In this document: positions 11,798 through 23,013 of the stretch, one piece after another
How positions within the stretch are numbered: the stretch's first letter is position 1
How the letters are laid out: each line of letters starts with the position of its first letter
Assembly (NCBI GenBank): GCA_033032175.1
Contig: CM065320.1
Location: forward strand, 13,163,413-13,227,412
Length of the DNA stretch: 64,000 nt
Reading direction: 5' to 3'
DNA from: Saturnia japonica
Taxonomy: Eukaryota > Arthropoda > Insecta > Lepidoptera > Saturniidae
Program-made: the position numbers and the translations under genes
Notes under the pieces: generated by a model
Seen by the model: only the letters and a program-made list of their open reading frames with translations
Told to the model about the DNA's origin: nothing
Databases searched by the model: none

Positions 11798-13450
11798 TGT
11801 ATATTTATTTGCAAAGCGCGGACACTAGCGAATAGTGTTCAACCCACTTGAACCAAAATTCTCGTACGTATGCGTTTAAATATGCGTATATATTTTGTGT
11901 TTTAAAGGCACATCGTTATAAAAAATAATAATATGCTATCATCAAAATTTTCAGAATAAATCATGACAGAATTTAGCTTATTATATTTCAAATTTGCAGT
12001 AGTTTTCATTTTATTTTAGTTGTATAAGTAGCTAGAAAGTTTAATCGTTTGCTTTGCAACTTGACATGAAAACATAAACGCTAGAAATAATTATTTTTAT
12101 TATCCTCCTAACGTAAGTTTATATTACACAGTAAAATAAAAACTTAATCCGTTGACATTTCATCGTGAGTAAGTCTGCATTGGAGTTCTGTGACAGTAAT
12201 TACGTGTGCTCAAGGGAATAAATTATTTTGAGATTGTCCACGCGTCACGGGAGAGTTCTCAAGTCTTGGTCTAATGAAGATTAGTCTTTTGTTGGAATCA
12301 TTTGAAGGAGAGATATTTCGATTTTGCTAGAAAATTATCTTGCTCAACTGAGCGTGTAATTTAAGTCTTTTGTGGCAATGATCAAAACGTAAGATAAATG
12401 ATTTGTAGATACTCTTCGTGAACGTGAATGCTTCTGAACAGGTTTAAGGAATTTTAAATATTGTTAGAATTATATTCCTAAGGTTTATAATATTGAAAAT
12501 TAGTGAAAGTTTTAAAATAAATAGCTTTATTTTCGAATTACTTTTTTATGTTTTTTTTTTTTTTTTTTGATAAAGTTCTGTATTAAATATCTTATTTACT
12601 AACCGAGTATGGCTGCAATTTTAATAGTCGCTATAAGTAGTGTTTATTTGTGATATTTTTTCTTAGAAATTCGTCTCGCTTAGTAGCCACCTTTGTTGAA
12701 TAAATTGGAGTTTGATTTGCACTTGTATAATATGTTATACACATAATACACATAAACAGTATATATAGATATATTTAGTTATGGAGCCACTTTAAATTTA
12801 TTTGCTTCTAAAATAAATTCACTAAATGAAAGCAATTTAACAAATCCCTTATCGGTAAGTTTCTAGCCATGGTTTTCAGTCACGATAATATGCGCTACGG
12901 TTTTCAGTCACAATAATAACTAGTTTTGGCTCATAACAAGTTGACAAATAATTATTAAAACTAGAACAATACAACGTAAAAAAGTTAACCACGCATGGTT
13001 ATTTATGACCAGCTTGCTTGTTGAAAATGCAAAGCTATTATTACATTAGCGTATTATTATATATAACTTACCTGTGTCCGCAAGCCTGCATGCGTTACGC
13101 ATTAGTCAAATTGATAACCCTTTTTCAGTTAACTTATTTATAAAGTACCTGTCATAAATACTGTGATAAGTACCTGTTATAAAGTACCTATATGGCCTAT
13201 AAATTATAATTGTTTATAATCAGTTGACATATTTTAAAAGCACTTATCTATCAAATAATTGGGTGTAAGAGCGGATTATTGCATCGTCCATGACACTCTT
13301 TCGATATAAAAAGGGACTAAGTTACAATCGATATTACACCTTACGACGACTTATTATAAAGTTAATTAAATATTTGATTAAACATTTGAGTATTACACAA
13401 ATACCGTCTCTACCTATCTGCACAATTTATTACACTGGATCTATTGGTTT
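11798..13450. other. AT-rich intronic sequence, nothing recognised
   Basis: A 17-base T run lies near 12552-12568. There is a short local duplication around ATGGTTTTCAGTCACGATAA / ACGGTTTTCAGTCACAATAA at about 12870-12920. I see no gene. Confidence 0.35.
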
Positions 13451-13468
13451 ATATATTATATATATATA

Positions 13469-13540
<72 letters not shown>

Positions 13541-13542
13541 TA
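13451..13542. repeat. (TA)n microsatellite
   Basis: An uninterrupted TA run of about 62 bases (31 units, 13472-13533) is flanked by shorter interrupted TA tracts. Confidence 0.95.
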
Positions 13543-13924
13543 ATTTTCAGTAAACTGTACAAACAACATCTCTATTAAATTTTTGTTTTCTTTATACTAC
13601 ATGTGTGTATTGTTTACAATTATTATCATTTTTAGTGAATGTTGCGATCTCGCTAGATGTAACCTATTTTCTTATATAATTAACATTTTAAATATGATTG
13701 TTATTTTTTACTTGTCAAAGTAAAATTATTAAAAAAAAAAATACAAGTCATAAATATTAAATGTTGTGTTATTAAGTGTTATGAATAAAACGCTGATTAA
13801 AATAACGAAATCCTTTATAAAATATGCATTGCATGCAAATATTGTTAGATATTAACATAAAACACAAAAATACAAAATCTGACAAACTTAACTATTTCAT
13901 CCATTTTAACAAGCTAGCTAACCG

Positions 13925-14344
13925 TTAAACAACCAAGACTGGTCAATATCTCAAGCCCACTGCTGCTTCAGAACAACGCTAGACCCCAGACTTTACGACC
14001 GACGGGCGCTAAATTAGAAGAACTGCGGTTGGAATCTCTCCGAAACCCACCATATTCCCCGGAAATTGCTTCAACAGATTATCACTTTATTCAGAATTTG
14101 AACAATTTCTTGCCAGGGAAATAAATTCAATTCCGATGAGGCTGTCTAAAGTGCCTTCAAAGATTTTATTGATTCTTGCTCACACAATTTTTTCAGCAAT
14201 GGAATCAATGAACTACGTTTGAAATGGCGAAAGTGCATAGATAATAATGGTACATACTTCAATTGATTAAATGTATAATTTCATAATATTTTTTTCATTT
14301 TACTTTTACCATATAAAACGCTAATTTCATATGTAAGGACCTAA
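13925..14344 (+). pseudogene. mariner transposase 3' fragment with one inverted end
   Basis: The + strand encodes a degraded C-terminal part of a mariner transposase. The second catalytic block HDNARPH reads QNNARPQ (Asp to Asn) and the third block reads YSPEIASTD (Asp to Glu). The reading frame passes through a shift near 14115 and a TAA, and ends in KWRKCIDNNGTYFN before a TGA at 14264-14266. About 50 bases later the right inverted end reads GCTAATTTCATATGTAAGGA then CCTAA at 14344, followed by TA. This end matches the TIR of the mariner at 28391-29675, so the two belong to one family. The 5' two thirds are missing. Confidence 0.75.
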
Positions 14345-14855
14345 TATATACAAATAAAAAACACAAAATTCGGGATATTTATAGTAATAAATATTAAATT
14401 TATTTTACCGATCGCAACAGTGAATATACAAAGAGAAAGAAAAGAAAACTTTTTATCATACTTGAAACTTATACGATGCTCGTGTTATATGTACCGGCAA
14501 TAAAGCCATTACGTTATTGACTCAAACTGTAAATTACTGCAATCATCTCACTGTTTAAATGAGCCATAGAACTTTTCAAATTACAGAATAATAATTCAAA
14601 ATAATTGTTCGGTCGCTGTAAAAACTTTAGTCGCTCAAAATTAATTGCTTTACCGACCGTACCTTAACAAAAATGCTTTTGGTAATTTCTTTAAAGTGAA
14701 ACAGGGTAGAATCGCCGCGCCGCTGCATACTGAGTTATACCATTTATAACTTTGGAAAATTGTTAAAGTTGTAATACTTACTCTGTGTGTTTGTGAATAT
14801 TATAATTGTTAATGATTGCGTCCTAGACTTAGTCATAGCTTTAGTACCTAGAAGA
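14345..14855. other. AT-rich intronic sequence, nothing recognised
   Basis: I found no coding or repeat signal that I can support. Confidence 0.3.
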
Positions 14856-15092
14856 ATATAATAATAATAATAATAATAATATATATGGGGAACATATGTT
14901 CACACACGGCCATTTAATTCCAAACTATACAAATCTTGTTTTATGGTAACTAAGGAGTTGTGATATAAATACATACATATACATGGATATAAATTATGCT
15001 CATTACACAAATTTCAGTCATACGCGGGGATCGAACCCGCAACCTCTCGACTCTGTAGTAGGGGTTTCTATCCACTGCGCCAAGAGGCCTTT
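14856..15092 (-). repeat. tRNA-headed SINE ending in (ATT)n (family F)
   Basis: On the minus strand a tRNA-like head has an A box TGGCGCAGTGG and a B box GGTTCGATCCC (15092 down to about 15020). A body of about 150 bases ends in an ATT/AAT microsatellite at 14856-14880. Microsatellite tails are usual for insect SINEs. Confidence 0.75.
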
Positions 15093-15900
15093 AAATATAT
15101 ACGTAACATTCATTACTTAAAAACAACAATAGCGGCACCATAAGTGAAGCCTTAAGTTTAAGTCTGAATTTTATGAATGTGTTTTTCTTTTATTATATTA
15201 TGTATATATATTTAATATTTCCTAACCTACAATATTTCTTCAAATTATTTTGACTGCAGCTTCGCTCACGTGGTCTACAGAATACCCCCGCGCTAATCTT
15301 ATTCCTCAGCTCCCGGCTATATTAAAGATAAAAATGTATATTGTGTGTGCTCCTTAGAAGATAAACGTATACTCTCCCTAATTTTTTTGTAGGACTCTTT
15401 AATGTCTTCAATTATGTATTACATTAATTTGCTATATCTCTTATGACTTACTCAGCGTATGCCATTTAAGCGCCTGAATTTATTCACCATGACCAGTTTT
15501 TTTATTTGTGCAGAACCCTAATTATTTTTCAAATAAAAGTAGCCTAAGTTACTCCCTATAATATCAGCTATCTATCAGTGAAAGTCCCGTAAAAATAGCT
15601 TCAATCCGTTTCGGAGATTTGTTTGATTTCGGAAATAGATTTTTTTTTTTTTGTTATAAGTGTCGTATATACTTTGATATGCGTATAGTAAAAAGCTGTT
15701 ATTTTGACATTACAAACAGACACTCAAATTTTACTAATTGTATATATTGTAGGTACATACGAATTGTGTAGTCTAAAAATTAATGAAATTACTACTGTTT
15801 AGTTTTATAAAAACAAATATTATGTAGCGCACATTAAAAATAATAGGTCCTTAGTAAAAACGAGTTGCAAGTCAATTTTAAAGCCTATACAATTCGTATA
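15093..15900. other. intronic sequence with a short repeat piece
   Basis: At 15535-15640 there is a fragment of the 'agcttcaatccgtttcggagattt' class of insect repeats. The remainder is AT-rich with no recognised feature. Confidence 0.35.
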
Positions 15901-15904
15901 CAAT

Positions 15905-16171
15905 ATCTATACCAATATCATAAAGAGGAAAGATTTGATTTAGTTTTTTTTTTTGTTTGTAATGGATAAACTCAAAAACTACTGGACCGATTATGATAAT
16001 TTTTTCACCAATATAAAGCTACAGTATCAGCGAGTAACATAGGCTGGCTATACTATAATTTGAAAAAAAAAATATTCCCCATAAAAATGTCAATAGTTTT
16101 TTACACGAAGTATAAAAAATTGCCTAAAAATACGCTTTTAACATGGGTGAAACCGTGGGACACAGCTAGTT
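15905..16171 (+). repeat. interspersed repeat family B, full-looking copy
   Basis: It starts CTATACCAATATCATAAAGA and continues AAACTCAAAAACTACTGGAC, then ends GGGTGAAACCGTGGGACACA followed by GCTAGT. It encodes nothing recognisable. Related 3' ends are at 450-510 and, inverted, near 37240. Confidence 0.6.
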
Positions 16172-16457
16172 TATAAATAATTTGAAGAATTATAGGTTAG
16201 GAAATATCAAATAATAAATATATACATTATAATAAAGAAACATACACATTCAGACTGAAACTTAGGGCTTAACTTATGCTTGTTTTTAATTAACAGAATA
16301 TTGAGGACATGTCACTTCGATATAATATTACTTCAATATGAATCCAACTATATTTGTACAGTGAACACAGCTCACAAGTTTAATACAATGTCGTTGTCTT
16401 ATATGTGAATACTTTCATTGCTTTTGATAGGTTTTATGACTGAGGAATATTATCCAA

Positions 16458-16463
<6 letters not shown>

Positions 16464-16531
<68 letters not shown>

Positions 16532-16740
16532 CTGACTACACTGTTAGCCTTAGGGGCCCTAAAGCCGCTGCGGCTTTTACAGCTTCACCGGACTTGGGGG
16601 CGAGCGCAGAGGGCGCTCAGCCGCGAAAGTTTTGTGGACGACTCGCACGAGGGTGCTAAAGTGGCAGGACCTCGGCTCGGGCGGTCGTCGCGTTCGCAAA
16701 TAGGTCGCGATCTATTCGAATCCCTACACCTACGATTCGA
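16464..16740 (-). repeat. retroposon family D with 64-base poly-A tail (seen as poly-T)
   Basis: On the minus strand the element reads GCGGCTGAGCGCCC, CTCGCCCCCAAGTCCGGTGA, GCTGTAAAAGCCGCAGCGG and CTAACAGTGTAGTCAGTTC, then a tail that is 64 uninterrupted T on the + strand (16464-16527). The same ending with a 12-A tail is at 29846-29970. The upstream limit is uncertain and placed at about 16740. The tail marks reverse transcription from an RNA copy. An uninterrupted A/T run of this length suggests a recent insertion or slippage expansion. Confidence 0.65.
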
Positions 16741-16750
16741 GCTATGTATA

Positions 16751-16808
16751 TACACATAGGCACGTTCCCTTCCTCCTGGGAGGAAGGAAGGAACCGTGCG
16801 TATGTGTA
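16751..16808. repeat. 58-bp near-perfect palindrome (hairpin)
   Basis: The left arm TACACATAGGCACGTTCCCT and continuation TCCTCC are mirrored by the right arm ending GAACCGTGCGTATGTGTA, with almost no loop. Only about three arm positions are mismatched or bulged. It lies between the retroposon and an LTR fragment. Confidence 0.8.
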
Positions 16809-16822
16809 TTCAGTAATCGGAA

Positions 16823-16959
16823 GCCCATCGGTTGTAGTCGGGTTCTTGTATATATACTCAATTGAAGAGTTAATTTCTATAGCGCGATGTAGGATAGTAG
16901 GATGCGTCGTATGTGGCTCGATAGATGTCGCTATGTGTCGCTATGTAGATGTCGCCACA
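16823..16959 (-). repeat. LTR fragment of the TRIM-like element
   Basis: The reverse complement starts TGTGGCGACATCTACATAGC and follows the 194-bp LTRs at 22801 and 23526 over about 120 bases to CCCGACTACAACCGATGGGC, where similarity stops. A short internal duplication (CTATCCTA) is the main length difference. It is either a truncated solo LTR or an older related copy. Confidence 0.75.
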
Positions 16960-16967
16960 GTTCATAT

Positions 16968-17045
16968 TGGAGCCTGCAATTATCCCATTGCTGGGCAAAT
17001 GCCTCTTTCCGAGAGAAGGCACGGGCTAAATCATCACGCCAGCTG
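16968..17045 (+). repeat. short repeat fragment (CCCATTGCTGGGCAAATGCC)
   Basis: This resembles the widespread lepidopteran phrase 'cccactgctgggcaaaggcctc'. It is placed directly between the LTR fragment and the LINE. Confidence 0.45.
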
Positions 17046-17049
17046 ACGA

Positions 17050-18243
17050 CCTGTTGGCGATTTGAAACATCAAAAAAGCTACGGTTCCGTATTTCCCTCG
17101 TTGAATTGTGTGCAAACTGTAGTTCTAAATGGCTATATATCTTCGCCGATGCAGATTCCTTCAGGAGTTCCTCAGGGATCTTTATTGGATCCTCTGCTCT
17201 TTAACATTTTTATTAATGATATACCATCCTGTTTTACCACTTGCAAAAGTCTTCTCTACGCTGATGACCTTAAAATTATATGTCCTGTTAAAACTGTTTC
17301 CGATGTAGTTTGTATTCAATATGATTTAGATAAGTTTCAAAATTATTGTACTCTCAATAAATTAGATTTAAATGTCACGAAATGTCAAGTTATAACATAT
17401 ACCCGTAAACTCAATCCGATTCTGCACAATTACTTTCTTAAAAATACTAAATTATCACGAGTTAATACTGTTAGAGATTTAGGTGTTATTTTTGACTCCA
17501 AACTAATATTTGATAAGCATATTGATAATGTTGTCAAAAAAGCTTCTAAAGCATTAGGGTTTGTATTTCGATTATCCATTGAATTTAAATGTGTTAAAAC
17601 TTTTAAAATTCTTTATTGTTCTTTTGTTCGAACCCATCTTGAACACGCATCTCAAGTCTGGAACCCCAATTATAATATATATATCACACGCATTGAGAAA
17701 ATACAAAAGCGGTTTCTTCGTTTCCTACAGTTTAAATCTGAAATAATTGTACCAGATTACACATCGCGCTGTAAAAAATTTCATATGCTCCCGCTGTATA
17801 CACGAAGAGAAATAGCTGATGTATGATATATTTGTGTATACTCAATGGCCTAATTGACTGTTCGGAGATACTGAGCAAAATTAACCTACGTGTACCGGCT
17901 GCATCTTTTAGAAACCCTAACATACTTTATAGTCCTATTGTTAGAACTACCTACAGACAAAATTCCTATTTCATTCGAGTAAGCAGCAGTATGAATAAAT
18001 TGGTTAGTGATTTAGACGTTGATATATTTGATACAACTGTGCAGAAGTTGAAAGCTCTTTTGAATTCTTATTTCTTTTATTAATATTTTTGTGTTTTCCG
18101 TCTACTTTTTTATTTATTTATATAAATACATAATTATATGTGAGAACTTGTAAATGGCCTTCATTAATTTATACATGTAACTTAAATAATTACTTAGCTG
18201 TAAGTTTTCTTAAAATATTAAAATAAAAATAAAATAAAATACA
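17050..18243 (+). pseudogene. Jockey-like LINE, 5'-truncated reverse transcriptase
   Basis: The open frame 17062-17826 carries reverse-transcriptase blocks in order: IPSGVPQGSLLDPLLFNIF, the active-site word YADDLKI, the NKLDLNVTKCQVI block and the DLGVIFDSKL block. It breaks at 17823 by what looks like a one-base deletion, and the next frame continues from MIYLCILNGLIDCSEIL to a stop at 18081-18083. A 3' UTR follows, ending in an A-rich tail of TAAAA-type units at about 18217-18243. The endonuclease domain and most of the fingers are absent, as expected for a 5'-truncated LINE insertion. One frameshift only makes it the best preserved LINE in the window. Clade assignment to Jockey is from motif style, not from a search. 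Confidence 0.85.
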
Positions 18244-18289
18244 AACATTTGTTGTCCTCATGATGTTTTCATTAGCTGCAGGCCATTGA

Positions 18290-18650
18290 TTACATGCAAA
18301 TTCGAAGATAGATACGCAAATTATGAAAACGTTCTTTGACATATTATAACGAGGCTTGAAGCTGTGGACTTTGTATCGATATTTTATTGGTCATGACTTG
18401 CTTGATTGGCCAGCTCCAGAACTATTGACGATTTGAAAACGCCAAAAAGCTACGGTTTCCTATTTCCCCTCGACATTGTAGTACTACGCAAACATTTAAT
18501 ATGGCATTCAGGTTTCCAGGCAACGCAATAGCAAATGTACGCAAATTAAAAAAAAAAAATATTTGACATATGCCGACGCTCAGACTTGTGGTATTAACAA
18601 CAACAACAATCAACCGATATTCTATCGGTCACGACTTGATAGATTGTAAT
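18290..18650. repeat. diverged tandem duplication, unit about 230 bp
   Basis: Two adjacent units share TACGCAAATTA, TTTGACATAT and CGATATTTTATTGGTCATGA / CGATATTCTATCGGTCACGA in the same order. The segment at 18425-18475 (ACGATTTGAAAACGCCAAAA, AGCTACGG) also resembles the start of the LINE at 17050-17105. Their origin is not known. Confidence 0.45.
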
Positions 18651-20280
18651 TTATTACGTGATAATTAGATTAAATAACAATTTAATCAAAGAATGAACTA
18701 TGCCGTTAAAAAATAATATAGAAATTACGCGTCGGTTATACAATTACATTGATTAGTTACAATAATTAATTGGTAATTTATCAAATAGCTTTTACAAAAT
18801 TAATTGAATTCTAAAAAGGAGATAATCCACTTAATTTAGTTTCATTACGTAATTATTTTACAAAGAAAAGTTTTTACTTCATTACAAAGTTACTAGGATT
18901 TATTTACAAGTCTATCTCAAGAATTATTATGATCGAAACTTTCCTTCGAGGGTAGAAATAATTAGTACTTCCTGTGCCTAGAAATTTTACTTGTTAAGTT
19001 AAATCTGATAACTTCTAAAGTGATTTATGTTAAAAATTTGTTTGGAAACTTAAGTGGGTACTAACGAGCTTAAATGTGAACCATGAAACCATTTATCAAA
19101 GATATACGTCATTTGTTTTTGTTGCTGAAGCTCTTATATCTAAGGTATTAAATATTACTTTAGATTGTGATTAGGGTTGTCAACATTTTTTCAGCTGATT
19201 ATAGTACTTTTTAAACGAATTAAAATTTTTTTTTACTCAATTTGAAATGTATATTTTTTTATGGATGTTCAGCCATAACTTCTTTGTTTATGAACATATT
19301 AGAATGATGATCCTTTTTTTGTTGGATAGACGTTACCTCAATGGTAATCCCATATTAATTTCATTGGCATTCGACCTTTAACTTCGAAGATACACCAAGG
19401 AACTCTTGAAATAATTGAAGTTAGTTTTCTTTTTTGTTTGAAATTGTCTTGTCAGTATAAACTAGTAGTCTAGTCAACAACTGCAAACTGGTGTTAGTTC
19501 TTGATAAAGTTCCTAAAAATAAAAGCGACAGCATATTGGATTCGAAATGACGTTTAGAAAAATGTATTTCAATGATATTACAGCATTAAAAAAATTGCAA
19601 TTATTTTTAAAATGAAAAATAAGTCATATAGTTTTTAGCTAATAATTCAAAAACTATTAATAATTAAGAAATTAAAAAAAAAACAATAAAAACTCCTAAT
19701 TCAAAGAACAATATCTCGATCATTAAAAATTTAATTTAACGCTGAAAATAGATCTCAGTGCTACTACGGCATGCGCGCACCGTCGCTCAAGAGAGTATTT
19801 GAAAAATGTGAAAAATTAAGATGACTTCTGAAAACTATAAAAAAAATTCCGTTGGGAAAAAATTTACATTGATTTTTCAAAAAGTTATGTAATTGTTATC
19901 TAACACACTTTTTTCCTATCTATGTGTTCACAAATGCCCACATAATACATAGTTTAAACAATTGACCTAAAAGTGTTTTGCTTCTTGCTTCCTAAATACA
20001 TATATACTTAACAAGATCACGTGATAACATTTTATAAAAGGTTTTAATTTGTATAGTATAATTTTTAAAAGGTAACAAAAAAATATTATCCAGAAAATGC
20101 TGTTAAATTATTATTTTTTAACAAGTGTTTTGTTATTGCTGTTTTCACATCTAACAGTGGCACTAAGTAAAGCTGGAATAATTTATTTTACGTCATATGT
20201 TCATAATTTTTTTTGTAAAAAATAGACAAGCTTAAAACTTAATTTACAACAAAAAAATTATTAGTTTAATCAATTATTTC
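18651..20280. other. AT-rich intronic sequence with one repeat copy
   Basis: Positions 19335-19430 hold a family G repeat (TCGAAGATACACCAAGGAAC), also seen at 40730-40845 and 49605-49690. The rest shows nothing I can name. Confidence 0.4.
19335..19430 (+). repeat. family G interspersed repeat
   Basis: The words TTCGAAGATACACCAAGGAA and ATAATTGAAGTTAGTTTTCT recur with changes at 40730-40845 (TTCGAAGATACACTAGGGAA) and 49605-49690. Confidence 0.5.
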
Positions 20281-20284
20281 ATTG

Positions 20285-20420
20285 GTTATTACTACCCGTG
20301 CGCAATAAGTTGAGACCTGGGGGCGGTGACGCCACAGACCCATGGTTGTACTGTGCACAAAAAAATATCACAACAAGTTTCCACCCGCGACTTCGTCTCT
20401 GCTATTTTTTTAATGTAGCG
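20285..20420 (-). repeat. possible repeat remnant, GC-richer block
   Basis: On the minus strand this reads AGCAGAGACGAAGTCGCGGG, then a body that ends near CTTATTGCGCACGGG. Phrases of the 'gacgaagtcgcggg' type are typical ends of interspersed insect repeats. Boundaries are not resolved. Confidence 0.3.
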
Positions 20421-20626
20421 AGTGTTGTACTCGGAACAACAGAGTAACGAACAATTTTTTTTTCTAATATTAATAGAAATTACAGTTACAGCCATATGTA
20501 AAGAAAAAAAATCATGTGTTCAATTCACACGTGGTAGAAGTGAAACCTTCAGATCTATGTTTTTTTTTAATTTAGAAAATGATCAAATAATTTAAAGTTT
20601 ATAAAAATGTACATACAAGTACTCAC

Positions 20627-20698
20627 AATCATTGTTCACAATATCATTTTCAATTAAGGCATCACCTTGCACATTTGAAATATCCATGGGAATATCAT
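20627..20698 (-). CDS. candidate 72-base internal exon, unknown gene
   Basis: On the minus strand a T-rich acceptor (GTTTTTTTTTCAG) is followed by 72 bases with one open frame (phase 1 in, phase 1 out) and then a strong donor GTGAGTACTT. The 23 whole codons are acidic (DIPMDISNVQGDALIENDIV), which is unlike random AT-rich DNA. I cannot link it to other exons on this strand, so it could be part of a nested gene, a transposase exon or chance. Confidence 0.25.
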
Positions 20699-20729
20699 CT
20701 GAAAAAAAAACAAACGTATAATACGTACA

Positions 20730-21590
20730 CGTATACAAAACACCACGGTTGTTAGGATGCCTTTTCCCAACTAATAACTAAATAAAATGGGATCTTCTGA
20801 CAATATTTTCGCTCTCTTGTCAGAACTATCTAGGGAGTTTTGTTTGACATCTCAAAATTCATACTTTTCAATGTTCGTACCTACTTTTGTAGTATTGGAA
20901 TTTGCAACTTACATATTTTTATTTAAGTGCGCTCTAGGGAGTTTTTGTAACTAAATGCAAACTTGTACTTTGGTAACGTAATTTGCAAAATCCATTATTT
21001 TACCCTCTATTGTTACTTCTGTACGAACTGGAAATGGTGTAATTTCTCATCATTGATCATTAAAAATTATTCCCATACTGTTTATACAGAGGCCGCTAAC
21101 CGAAATAATTTCATTTCTACGACTAAAGTAACCTAATACAATATCAATCAAATTCATTATTATTGCGTGGAAAAAAATCTCTTAAACCATTTTACCATTG
21201 CCCAAGACTTTCCTATCTCATTTTCTACCACAATGTTATGAATTTATGTGTCCGACTCTTTTTATTGTCGCATTTTTCGTTTCATCGATTTTCAAATCAC
21301 AACGATGTTAAAGAAGTTTTCACTTCAAATTTTTTTTATTAAAAATTTTTATTCCAAAAGAAAACAATATTTTGTTATGTATATAACTGTTTTTGTAATT
21401 TAATAATACATGGTATAATACCCCTTTATTTGTGACGTGCGAAACCTAGACCTGTACTTGTAATTGAGTTTACATACTTATAAGAAATATTTGTACTATA
21501 ATTTATTATAAAAATATAAACAAAATATTTATTTTCATAACTCTAAAAAGATAAACTGAAATAAAATAATGTTCTATAAAAAATCCCCAA
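20730..21590. other. AT-rich intronic sequence with a repeat shared with 24.8 kb
   Basis: The block at 21260-21335 (TTTCGTTTCATCGATTTTCA, CACAACGATGTTAAAGAAG, TTTTCACTTCAAA) recurs at 24835-24890 in the same orientation. Otherwise nothing was recognised. Confidence 0.45.
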
Positions 21591-21593
21591 ACA

Positions 21594-21675
21594 GCGGGAA
21601 TCGAACCATCGACCTCTCGTGCTGTACATACAATAGTACGTAGTGTAATACAGGCTACAGCTGAGCCAATTCCAA
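21594..21675 (-). repeat. tRNA-like SINE head
   Basis: The reverse complement has an A-box-like TGGCTCAGCTG and a B box GGTTCGATTCC at the right spacing. The arms do not make a sound tRNA cloverleaf, so this is a SINE head or a degenerate tRNA-derived repeat. The body beyond 21594 is short and AT-rich. Confidence 0.55.
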
Positions 21676-21679
21676 GACT

Positions 21680-22520
21680 GTCACAATTTTGAAAACCTAT
21701 AGGTATGCGTTTTTTTTGGTGTCGGTCGGTAACTTTTTTTTGTTTTGCTCCCACCCCTAGAAAAATAACTACGTTACAAAAAAAAATGTATTGGAATTCA
21801 ATACTAGAACATTCTTTTCTATTTCCATTTCTATATTGAAGTTATTTGAATGCGTAATTCCGATAAAAACAATCCATCGATCAAATTTACCGAAGCGAAC
21901 TCGTACAAAGGGGTTCATTTACTGAAGATCAACAAAGAAACTAGGCCGGGTAAACCTTATTAGATCGGCCGGTTGAAACTTCATGCTTAGATTTACAGAT
22001 AAACGATTACAGATAGTTAACATACTTGGATAAGAAGCTTGATATTTTATAATGCGTATGAATACAATTAAAGTGAAGATTTTCACTGTATTTGCTATTT
22101 TGGAGATGCTTAGTAACTTATATTTTGTTAAAAGCTATCTGTGTGGAAAGCAGGGGGATTCTACTATCCATAAATAAATCATAGTTCTAAAATTATACTA
22201 ACATAACCAATCGTCGAAAGTTGTTGCAATTTGACAGTGAGACTATATAAATGATAAGGCTATGAAGCAGCGCTAAAATTTTTTTAAGGGTGCAGCTCTT
22301 CAGCTGATTTTTTATGGTTTATGCGACTCAACTGACTCGAGTATAAATACACACCTACATGAAGTAAGTGCATGAAAGCTTACGATTTATTTTTTATTAA
22401 GCTGGGAAGTATAAAAATATCTAAATCAATTTGCGTATTTACTAATGTGCGTCTGTTCGTCGCTAGGCCAACTCAACGATAATCATAGTCGCGAAAATCA
22501 GGACTTGCATTAACCGCGTA
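21680..22520. other. intronic sequence, nothing recognised
   Basis: No reading frame, RNA gene or repeat could be supported here. Confidence 0.3.
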
Positions 22521-22800
22521 TAATTTTTATTTTATTTTATTTCATAAAATACAAATACCGGTGAGTGATCAAAAAAATAAAATAGAAATAGTAACTTAAC
22601 TCTAAATAGCTATTTAAATCTAGTACCCTATGACATAATATGTGCACAATTTCCACTGTTAACAAGTACTGATTGTATTTAAATGAACGGTGAAGACCTT
22701 ACAATTAAAAAGAAAACAAATATATTAAGTAAGCGAGTTTTTAAATTTAGTAAGACCGGTGAGAAATATGTCGTTCTGTAAATTACCATCATTATAACAC

Positions 22801-22994
22801 TGTAGCGACATCTACATAGCGACACACAGCGACATCTATCGAGCCACATACGACGCATCCTACATCGCACTATAGAAATTAACTCTTCGATTGAGTGTAT
22901 ATACAAGAACCCGACTACAACCGTTGGGCAGCTGCCCGCCAAATATAACACCCGTCTGGTCGGAGGATCCTCCCTTTTCGATGGTCCTTCTACA
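22801..22994 (+). repeat. 5' LTR of the TRIM-like element
   Basis: 194 bp, TG...CA ended. It matches the 3' LTR with roughly eight substitutions by hand count, five of them within the last 25 bases. Confidence 0.9.
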
Positions 22995-22995
22995 C

Positions 22996-23013
22996 TGGTG
23001 ACCCCGACGTGAT
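22996..23013 (+). other. primer-binding site, tRNA-Trp type
   Basis: TGGTGACCCCGACGTGAT is the reverse complement of an insect tRNA-Trp 3' end including CCA, as I recall that tRNA. It lies one base after the 5' LTR. Use of tRNA-Trp is known for the CsRn1 group of Ty3/gypsy elements, which suggests but does not prove the helper lineage. Confidence 0.8.

Noticed and set aside
13290..13553. 87-codon + strand ORF
   Set aside because: Its second half is the TA microsatellite read as Ile/Tyr repeats.
16418..16759. 113-codon + strand ORF
   Set aside because: It reads through the 64-T run as poly-Phe and into antisense retroposon sequence.
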